From an uncultured Chlorobiota bacterium (GTDB taxonomy: Bacteria > Bacteroidota > Kapaibacteriia > OLB7), in NCBI GenBank assembly GCA_946481475.1, contig CAMLOB010000295.1:1-5689 (forward strand): a stretch of DNA of 5,689 bases. The letters run 5' to 3'. Numbering within the stretch: position 1 is the stretch's first letter; the number at the start of each line of letters is the position of its first letter. Of the stretch, positions 1-4,781 are shown one piece after another. Both the position numbers and the translations under genes were made by a program. A model generated the notes under the pieces. That model was given only the letters and a program-made list of their open reading frames with translations. It was not told where the DNA came from and searched no databases.

Positions 1-59
1 GGCAGCGTGCCGAGAAAAGCGAGAGCTTCCGGACTGAAATATCGAGGGCCCCGTGCCAT
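1..59 (-). CDS. Partial N-terminus, possible DUF2461/TIGR02453 family protein
   Basis: An ATG (59-57) opens a frame that runs off the left edge, giving 19 full codons: MARGPRYFSPEALAFLGTL. The pattern F-[ST]-P-E-x-L-x-F-L-x-x-L is what I recall at the start of DUF2461 (TIGR02453) proteins, a widespread conserved family of unknown function. The normally following Asn-rich NN-x-x-W-F segment would lie outside the window, so this rests on a short match. Supporting context: a good Bacteroidota-type -7 element (71-64) ends 4 nt before the ATG, which suggests transcription begins at or near the start codon. No ribosome binding site is visible. The gene is divergent from the lipoprotein gene at 141. 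The reading frame could also be a chance opening, hence the moderate confidence. Confidence 0.5.
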   Translation of the reverse strand, partial: MARGPRYFSPEALAFLGTL

Positions 60-63
60 GGGG

Positions 64-71
64 CAAATATA
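64..71 (-). promoter_or_regulatory. Bacteroidota-type -7 promoter element for the leftward gene
   Basis: Read on the minus strand the sequence is TATATTTG followed by C, a full match to the Bacteroidota -7 consensus TAnnTTTG. The A of the downstream ATG (position 59) lies 5 nt after the final G, close to the expected transcription start, so a leaderless or nearly leaderless mRNA is predicted. No convincing TTTG/TTG is present 19-21 nt upstream, which lowers confidence. Confidence 0.5.
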
Positions 72-93
72 CGGGATAGGGGTGAGGAATGCG

Positions 94-101
94 TATATTC
101 G
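94..101 (+). promoter_or_regulatory. Possible -7 promoter element for the lipoprotein gene
   Basis: TATATTCG matches the TAnnTTTG consensus at all but one position and lies 39 nt ahead of the ATG at 141, giving a predicted leader of about 35 nt. There is no TTG at the -33 distance. It is the mirror partner of the minus-strand element at 64-71: together they form the arms of an inverted repeat (63-73 and 92-102, 10 of 11 pairs). Confidence 0.4.
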
Positions 102-140
102 CACATCGTGTGACCAACAGCCGACAAAACAGAAGACGTT

Positions 141-452
141 ATGCGCAGACTTCCGTGGACCTTCCTTCTCCTGCTGATCCTGAGCGGATGCTCCTCGGAG
201 CCCTCATCCTCGAACAACCCCGATCCTTCGGACACCACGCAGATCAACGACACGACCGACATCTCCGACACCACGCGGACCGACGACACGCTCCGGACAG
301 GCCGCTTCGACGGCGACACGGCCGAAGGGGGGAACTGCATCTGGGTCTCCCCCTACCGCCGCTCCGACGGCACCTGCGTCCGCGGCCACTGGACATCGGC
401 GCCGGGAACGAAATGCTCACTGGTGGGGTCGGTGTATGTGGAGTGTGAGTGA
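141..452 (+). CDS. Small secreted lipoprotein with Asp/Thr linker and four-Cys module
   Basis: The gene encodes 103 residues of unknown function. Residues 1-17 are a classic lipoprotein signal: Arg-Arg at 2-3, the hydrophobic run WTFLLLLIL, then lipobox L-S-G-C with the lipidated Cys at 17. Residues 18-55 form a low-complexity Ser/Pro then Asp/Thr-rich tether containing a 12-residue tandem duplication (30-41, 42-53). Residues 64-103 form a compact module with Cys at 66, 79, 92 and 102, which could make two disulfides outside the cytoplasm. Within it, YRRSDGTCVRGHW (72-84) resembles the recurring bacterial motif [YR]-x-R-x-[DN]-G-T-[YF]-V-x-x-H-x-R-[TS], with Cys where an aromatic residue is usual. 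The start is set by the signal peptide; no Shine-Dalgarno sequence is seen, which is common in Bacteroidota. After lipidation it would be anchored in the inner or outer membrane. It is divergent from the gene at 59. Confidence 0.8.
   Translation: MRRLPWTFLLLLILSGCSSEPSSSNNPDPSDTTQINDTTDISDTTRTDDTLRTGRFDGDTAEGGNCIWVSPYRRSDGTCVRGHWTSAPGTKCSLVGSVYVECE
228..299 (+). repeat. Tandem duplication of a 36-bp (12-codon) unit inside the lipoprotein gene
   Basis: Units 228-263 and 264-299 are in frame and adjacent. Their first 27 nt agree at 23 positions; the last 9 nt are diverged. They encode SDTTQINDTTDI and SDTTRTDDTLRT, part of the flexible tether between the lipid anchor and the Cys module. A likely origin is slippage or unequal recombination changing the tether length. 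Confidence 0.75.
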
Positions 453-534
453 GGGGCCATCGAAAGTGTGCACTCCCGGACAATCAGCTTGCCGCAACAT
501 CCGATCATCCCGACCAAAGAGGAGCCGGGACCAA

Positions 535-645
535 CAGCCCTGAAAGGGCGACAGTCAGTTAACCGGGGATGGAATCCCCGGATCCGGACCCGAACAGGGC
601 CCCGGACCGAGACAGCACTCATCCACTCCGCCCCGAAGGGGCAGA
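535..645. repeat. Cluster of four GC-rich hairpins, probable dispersed REP-like intergenic element
   Basis: The gene-free stretch 453-682 carries four inverted repeats in a row. (1) GCCC/GGGC around TGAAA, 537-549. (2) A perfect 8-bp stem CCGGGGAT/ATCCCCGG with a 3-nt loop, 563-581. (3) An imperfect stem, 583-606, with 5 outer and 3 inner pairs. (4) GCCCC/GGGGC around GAA, 630-642. The order and wording (a CCCTGAAAGGG hairpin, a GGGGAT-GGA-ATCCCC hairpin, a CCCCGAAGGGG hairpin) resemble dispersed palindromic elements I recall from Bacteroidota and Chlorobiota genomes, but genome-wide copy number cannot be judged here. None has a following T-run, so they are not canonical terminators, though they could attenuate read-through from the lipoprotein gene. 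I see nothing else in 453-534 or 646-682. Confidence 0.6.
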
Positions 646-682
646 ATGAACCAGAAAAGCAGTACGGACTTCCGGAAAGGAC

Positions 683-716
683 AAAAAAACGCCGGGCTCG
701 CAAGAACCCGGCGTTT
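683..716 (-). terminator. Intrinsic terminator of the tRNA-Val unit
   Basis: Read on the minus strand, a perfect 10-bp stem AAACGCCGGG/CCCGGCGTTT (arms 716-707 and 696-687) encloses a 10-nt loop and is followed by a run of seven Ts (689-683, partly in the stem). It starts 4 nt after the tRNA discriminator base, so it ends the tRNA transcript and probably any read-through from the upstream membrane-protein operon. On the plus strand only three Ts follow the stem, so termination is expected mainly leftward. Confidence 0.93.
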
Positions 717-720
717 CCAG

Positions 721-794
721 TGGGGCTAACAGGACTCGAACCTGTGACCTCTACCATGTCAAGGTAGCGCGCTAACCAACTGTGCCATAGCCCC
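721..794 (-). tRNA. trnV: tRNA-Val (anticodon GAC)
   Basis: A 74-nt cloverleaf reads on the minus strand. Acceptor stem GGGGCTA/TAGCCCC with discriminator A at 721; D arm with loop AGTTGGTTA; anticodon stem CTACC/GGTAG around loop TTGACAT, so the anticodon is GAC (valine, GUC/GUU codons); 5-nt variable loop; T arm ACAGG-TTCGAGT-CCTGT. The 3' CCA is not encoded (CTG follows), so it must be added after transcription. The D stem GCAC/GCGC has one A-C mismatch at pair 12-23. Its own promoter lies at 807-838 and its terminator at 683-716, making an independent transcription unit just downstream of the glycosyltransferase gene. Confidence 0.97.
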
Positions 795-806
795 GAAAAG
801 GGAGCG

Positions 807-838
807 CAAATATAGGCGTTCCCCCGTCATCACACAAG
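807..838 (-). promoter_or_regulatory. Bacteroidota-type promoter of tRNA-Val
   Basis: On the minus strand, CTTG (838-835) is followed after exactly 20 nt by TATATTTG (814-807). This matches the Bacteroidota -33 TTTG / -7 TAnnTTTG arrangement with one change in the -33 box. The tRNA 5' end (794) lies 12 nt after the final G, so a short leader of about 7 nt for RNase P removal is expected. The promoter sits between the stop codon of the membrane glycosyltransferase (865) and the tRNA. Confidence 0.72.
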
Positions 839-864
839 CTTCCGAAAGGCGGATTCAAACTTTT

Positions 865-2370
865 TCACCCGCCCGGATCGGCCGGTATTCCCCCCTGCCC
901 TGAACCTCTCCCGTTCGGCACAAGAGCCGATTCGGGTTCGGTCAAATCCGCACGGCGATTCCTTTTCTTTCTCCGGGACCGTTCCCGCATTTCACCGACC
1001 AGATAGAGAACTCCCATTCCCCCCCACTCCAGCCACAGTACCCAGGCCTGTTCGGCGTTGGGGTCAACGGTGTAGTACAGATATGTGAGGGGAGCGACCA
1101 GAGCGGCCCAGTACCAGAGAAGGGAGAACCGCCGGTCGTCGTGAAGGGCAAGAAGGAAGAGGGGGGCGACGAAGTACCAGATGTGAACCTTCGCCGTCAT
1201 CGCGATCTGCAGCGTGACGATCCCGAGCACCCGACCGAGGAGTGCCGAGAACGTTCTGCGCCGCAATGGCCAGAGCGTGATCGCTCCGATGCCGAGGAGC
1301 ATCCCCCCGGTCAGGATACTCCCGGCGATCCGGTTCGACGGCTTGATGCTCAGTTCGTCCAGCACCCACTTCACGCCGTGGTAGAGTCCGCCGTTGAATT
1401 CGTAGAAGTTGGTGAACCGTGCGGCGACGGTGGAGTAACGACTGAAGGCTTCGGAATCGAGGAAGAGGGCAAGAGAGAGAATGAACGGGAGGGCGAGGAG
1501 TCCGCCGACGACGATCCGCCGCCGGTCAAGAAAGCGGAGCCAGACCGGCAGAATCGTCAGCGGAAAGAGGCGGGCGCCGATCCCGAACCCGAGTCCGACC
1601 AGTCCGCCGTCCGAACGCCCGATTCGCCGGGATGAAGCGGCCGATTCATCCTCCATTCCGTTTCTCTTCTTCCCTCTGCCCCCCACTCCTGCAAATCCCG
1701 CAACCGCCAGACCCAGCGCCAGCACCCACAACCCGTCGGTGTGCCCCTGTCCGGCAATCTCCACCAGAACAAGAGGATGCCAGGCGTAGAGGGCGGCACC
1801 GTAGAGGGGGAGACGCCGGCGCTTCAGAAGACGGAGGAGCAGAATCAGGGCAAGGATTTCGGCTCCGATCAGCAACGCCTTCCAGATGTAAAATCCGACC
1901 AGCGGCTCCTCTTCGAAGGGCGCGGCCACTGCCATCGTTCCGGCAAAGAAGAGTTGGGCGACCGGAGGATAGATCGTGTTGGTTTCGGGATATCCCTGCA
2001 ACGCATAAAGCCGGTCGTGGAATTCCGCAAGAGAGGTATCGGCCGGAACGTGATGGTAGGGACTGAACCCGTTCAGCAACAGACGCCCGTCCCAGAGGTA
2101 GCGCCAGGCGTCGTCGGAGAGGGAAGGCTGCAGAGGGAAGACGATGCCTCTCAGGAGAACGGCGGCAAAAAGCAGATCGCGGGGTCGCAGCGGTATGTTC
2201 TTCTTCCGAAGGAGAAGAATCCCTCCGTAGAGAAGGAGCGTGGCGACGATCGAGAGGATCGCATAGAGAAGAGCGTGAGTGCGCAGATCGCCGAGCCACA
2301 ACAGCGGAAGCATTCCGGTGAGAACGCCCGCAGTCGGGATCAATCCCGCAACGGACTCACGACCGCGCAC
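865..2370 (-). CDS. GT-C-fold polytopic membrane glycosyltransferase (GT87/MptB-like, probable polyprenol-phosphate-sugar dependent)
   Basis: The 501-residue protein has about 12-14 hydrophobic membrane segments (roughly 10-27, 33-54, 66-79, 138-150, 158-180, 188-204, 213-228, 256-278, 286-304, 350-367, 376-410, 415-432, 443-459). After the third segment comes DDAWRYLWDGR (86-96) leading to G-F-S-P-Y (101-105); this Asp-Asp loop is the hallmark of GT-C enzymes that take sugars from polyprenyl-phosphate donors, with D86/D87 as metal or catalytic acids. Further conserved-looking motifs are TIYPP (132-136), WHPLVLVEIAGQGHTDG (197-213) and KVHIWYF (394-400). A charged 28-residue loop (229-256) and a basic, Pro/Gly-rich tail (460-501) look lineage-specific. 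The sugar and acceptor are unknown; mannosyl transfer to an envelope glycan is only a family-level guess. I chose GTG at 2370, with GGAG 7 nt upstream and a 14-nt overlap with the kinase gene, implying translational coupling. Another GTG at 2412 would add 14 residues that are largely an out-of-frame copy of the kinase C-terminus. Confidence 0.88.
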   Translation of the reverse strand: MRGRESVAGLIPTAGVLTGMLPLLWLGDLRTHALLYAILSIVATLLLYGGILLLRKKNIPLRPRDLLFAAVLLRGIVFPLQPSLSDDAWRYLWDGRLLLNGFSPYHHVPADTSLAEFHDRLYALQGYPETNTIYPPVAQLFFAGTMAVAAPFEEEPLVGFYIWKALLIGAEILALILLLRLLKRRRLPLYGAALYAWHPLVLVEIAGQGHTDGLWVLALGLAVAGFAGVGGRGKKRNGMEDESAASSRRIGRSDGGLVGLGFGIGARLFPLTILPVWLRFLDRRRIVVGGLLALPFILSLALFLDSEAFSRYSTVAARFTNFYEFNGGLYHGVKWVLDELSIKPSNRIAGSILTGGMLLGIGAITLWPLRRRTFSALLGRVLGIVTLQIAMTAKVHIWYFVAPLFLLALHDDRRFSLLWYWAALVAPLTYLYYTVDPNAEQAWVLWLEWGGMGVLYLVGEMRERSRRKKRNRRADLTEPESALVPNGRGSGQGGIPADPGG

Positions 2371-2779
2371 AGACGAACTCCACTCTTGTCCCCCCCTCGA
2401 TCTTCTCCACACGCAGTTCCCGGGTCAGGGCCCGGATGATGAACATGCCCCGTCCCCCTTCGCTCAGAAGATTTTCCGGAGCAACCGGATCGGCAATTGC
2501 GTCGGGATCGAATCCTTCCCCTTCATCCTCCACAACACAATGAATCCCCTCTTCGCCACACTCCACCAGCAACCGGACCCGTTTCGACGCATCCCCCCGG
2601 TTGCCGTGGTTGATCGCGTTGGCCACCGCCTCGGTCAGAACGATCACGAGGTTGTGGAACTGTTCGTCGGTCATCGGACAGATCTCCCGTCCCCGTTCGA
2701 GTTCGCCGGGAAGGCGGGAGAGTCGTCCCCGGTCGCTCGGGAACGTTTCGTCGATCAGTACTGCCGGTCTGTTGCTCAT
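2357..2779 (-). CDS. RsbW/SpoIIAB-like GHKL ATPase, putative anti-sigma factor serine kinase
   Basis: The 140-residue protein is nearly all one HATPase_c_2 domain, the usual size for RsbW/SpoIIAB proteins. Visible motifs: N box E50-x3-N54-x3-H58-G59 in LTEAVANAINHGN (Mg-ATP binding and catalytic Glu); G1 box E84-DEGEGFDP; G2 glycine-rich lid SEGGRGMFIIRAL (106-118). Family members bind a sigma factor and phosphorylate an STAS-domain antagonist on Ser/Thr, or act as output kinases downstream of PP2C-type phosphatases. No sigma factor, STAS protein or phosphatase is in the window, so its partner is unknown. ATG at 2779 is the first possible start because an in-frame stop lies just upstream. A GGAGG sits only 2 nt before it, an unusually short spacing. 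It follows the barrel gene by 22 nt and overlaps the glycosyltransferase start, so it is probably co-transcribed with both. Confidence 0.92.
   Translation of the reverse strand: MSNRPAVLIDETFPSDRGRLSRLPGELERGREICPMTDEQFHNLVIVLTEAVANAINHGNRGDASKRVRLLVECGEEGIHCVVEDEGEGFDPDAIADPVAPENLLSEGGRGMFIIRALTRELRVEKIEGGTRVEFVCARS
2378..2381 (-). promoter_or_regulatory. Ribosome binding site deciding the glycosyltransferase start
   Basis: GGAG on the minus strand lies 7 nt upstream of GTG at 2370, inside the last codons of the kinase gene. It is better placed than anything before the alternative GTG at 2412 and supports the shorter start and coupled translation. Confidence 0.5.
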
Positions 2780-2801
2780 ATCCTCCGGTCACTCCTCCGA
2801 T

Positions 2802-4742
2802 TTACAATGTCAGGTCAAGCGTCAGAAAAATCCAGGGGGTTGTGCCGATCAGCTCACTCTCCTCGAACCGATGCTCCCACCAGCCGTTCGCCTCCACACG
2901 GGTTCGCCCGGTCACCGGCACCGACAGGCGTGCCGTCGGACCGACCGACGTCCGGTCGGAGAAGGGGAACATCTCTCCTCGCGGATCGGTCCGAAAGGTC
3001 CGGACACGGGACAGCTTTCCTCCGACGCCGAACTGCGAGCCGCCGTCGCGACCGGAGAAGAGTTCCAGTTCAAGCAACTCGGTCCGCGTCCTCTCCAGCA
3101 GACTCTCGGCAAACTCCTTCCAGCTAAAGCTCCCCCGTTCGGCAATCCTGATCTCGCCGGAGGTGACCAGACCGTATTTCCGCGTAAGATAGAGAACAAG
3201 TGAGTCCTGAATCGCAAGTTCGCGAAACGATCTTCCCCGGATGTTTCCGGTCCGCCCTTCAAAATCGTAATCGGTATAGTTCGCGGTCAGCTCGGCGGTC
3301 ATCCGGTTCAGCAGAATATCGGGGAAATGATACCAGACCGCCGGAGACAGCCGGACCACCCGGTTCCAGTTGTTGTCGTTGCTGTTCTGTCCGAACAGAT
3401 AGACCAGATGCGTGAGGAAGATCTGTCCGGTCGCCTCGAACGTCAGAAGCCGACTGAAGCGACGGGCGTAGCGGATCTCGGAGGTGACCGTCTGCTCGTC
3501 CTTGTCGAAATAGTTGGTGGTGTCGGGGGTGTCGTAACGGTAGATGCCGACCGAGCCCCGCAGACCGATCGTATCGTGACGACCGGGACGATATTCTGCA
3601 TTGCCCGAGAGGAGGAGATAGCTGGAAAGATAATCGTTCGATGCGCTTGTCCGGCGTTTTCTGCGGAGTTCGATGTCGGGGACATCTCCGACCGGATCGA
3701 CCAGATTCCGCTGCTGACTGGTTCGGTAGCTAAGCCGGGCTCCCAGATGGAACCGGGGGAGATCGTACCACGAACCGATCGACCCGCCGACCGAGGCATC
3801 CTCCTGATCGTACCGGTAGGGCTCCGGCTCGCGTGGTGTCGGCGGCAGTCCCTCCTCCGATTCCCACCGCCCGATGCCGTTGCTGGTGACCGAGACATCG
3901 GCATCGAAGCCGAGCCGGTCGCTTACCGGATAGAGGAGAAACGAACCGAACCGGAATCGTCGTTCCCGTCGCTTCAGAATCCCCTCGAACGTCTCCCCTC
4001 CGTACTGAAGGATATCCTCCTCACGCCGCCTGATATAGAGGTCGTCGTGATCCAGCTCCCAGTCGGCAACCGCCGAAAGATAGACGCCGTCGCCGAAGTC
4101 CCGGTCGAGAGCGGCATTGAAGATCATATTGCCGTTGATGCGCGGCGACGTGTTGTGCCAGCGACCGTTCCCCTCGGCCCGGAAGTTATATCCGCCGATG
4201 TTCCTGTGTCCGGCAAACTCTCCGTAGAACGCTCCTCCGGCATCTTCGGTGTTCAACTGTCGGTTGTAGGCTCCTCCGAAGGCAAGGGCGGCGTGATTCC
4301 CCTTCCCGTCGTCCGCCCGTCCGCCGACTCCGGCAAAGGTGACCGCCGTGTTGTTCAGTCCCGGAATCAGTTCATCGTTCCCGGCATCGTTGGTCATCGT
4401 CCCCTCGATCAGCAGGAACAGGTTGACCGGCGAGGGGAGTTCATACTGCATGTCGGCCATCAGGTCGACCTGGTCGCGGGTGATCGGCGAGCCGAGAAGC
4501 GTCGTCGATGAAAGGACATAGGTGCGGAATAATCCGCTGAACGGAGCCTGACGGATGTGATAATCGAACGCAAGGGAGGCGTTGTGGGTCGAGGAAAAGC
4601 GTTCGGTCCGGGCCACAAGAGACTGCGGACGAAGCGAATCGGGGAAGGTCGGGATTTGCGCATCAAGAGACCGGGCCGAACAGAAAAGGATCGCAATTGC
4701 GAGAAGGAACGTTCCGGGTATTCTGGTCTCTGTGTTCTCCAT
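2802..4742 (-). CDS. Outer-membrane beta-barrel protein of unknown function
   Basis: The 646-residue protein begins with a signal peptide: charged start, hydrophobic core FLLAIAILF (12-20), then a likely cleavage after SLDA before Gln 29. The Cys at 21 is not in a convincing lipobox. The rest is typical of a barrel: no hydrophobic helix, many short alternating-polarity segments rich in Tyr, Phe, Arg, Asp and Gly separated by polar loops (for example FHLGARLSYRTSQQ, DTIGLRGSVGIYRYD), and an alternating C-terminal strand WIFLTLDLTL. No plug domain or TonB box is recognised, so a transporter role is not supported; I do not recognise the family. I chose ATG at 4742 rather than TTG at 4751, which would add only MKR. 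No Shine-Dalgarno sequence or promoter is visible in the 39-bp gap after the aspartate kinase gene, which suggests co-transcription. Secretion by Sec and insertion by the BAM machinery are expected. Confidence 0.85.
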   Translation of the reverse strand: MENTETRIPGTFLLAIAILFCSARSLDAQIPTFPDSLRPQSLVARTERFSSTHNASLAFDYHIRQAPFSGLFRTYVLSSTTLLGSPITRDQVDLMADMQYELPSPVNLFLLIEGTMTNDAGNDELIPGLNNTAVTFAGVGGRADDGKGNHAALAFGGAYNRQLNTEDAGGAFYGEFAGHRNIGGYNFRAEGNGRWHNTSPRINGNMIFNAALDRDFGDGVYLSAVADWELDHDDLYIRRREEDILQYGGETFEGILKRRERRFRFGSFLLYPVSDRLGFDADVSVTSNGIGRWESEEGLPPTPREPEPYRYDQEDASVGGSIGSWYDLPRFHLGARLSYRTSQQRNLVDPVGDVPDIELRRKRRTSASNDYLSSYLLLSGNAEYRPGRHDTIGLRGSVGIYRYDTPDTTNYFDKDEQTVTSEIRYARRFSRLLTFEATGQIFLTHLVYLFGQNSNDNNWNRVVRLSPAVWYHFPDILLNRMTAELTANYTDYDFEGRTGNIRGRSFRELAIQDSLVLYLTRKYGLVTSGEIRIAERGSFSWKEFAESLLERTRTELLELELFSGRDGGSQFGVGGKLSRVRTFRTDPRGEMFPFSDRTSVGPTARLSVPVTGRTRVEANGWWEHRFEESELIGTTPWIFLTLDLTL

Positions 4743-4781
4743 GCGTTTCAACGGTGTGCGCGTGAGCCTGCGGCGAGTGAC

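Noticed and set aside
535..645. CRISPR array
   Set aside because: The hairpins differ from each other and there are no regular identical repeats separated by unique spacers.
353..757. A 134-codon minus-strand open frame across the intergenic region
   Set aside because: It runs through the tRNA, its terminator, the hairpin cluster and the antisense of the lipoprotein gene. This is a chance opening in GC-rich non-coding DNA.
849..873. GGCGG...CCGCC inverted repeat around the glycosyltransferase stop codon as a terminator
   Set aside because: Only five pairs with a 14-nt or longer loop and no T-run after it. The terminator at 683-716 is far stronger.
1646..2299. A 217-codon minus-strand frame overlapping the glycosyltransferase
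   Set aside because: Arg/Ser/Pro-rich shadow translation without hydrophobic segments or motifs. The overlapping frame carries the GT-C motifs.
3327..4511. A 394-codon plus-strand open frame
   Set aside because: It is fully antisense to the barrel gene, lacks domain-like or membrane features, and is explained by GC-rich codon mirroring. The minus frame has a signal peptide and barrel pattern.
4743..4781. Separate promoter for the barrel gene in the 39-bp gap
   Set aside because: No TAnnTTTG-like or -33 element found; the gap is too short and GC-rich to support one.
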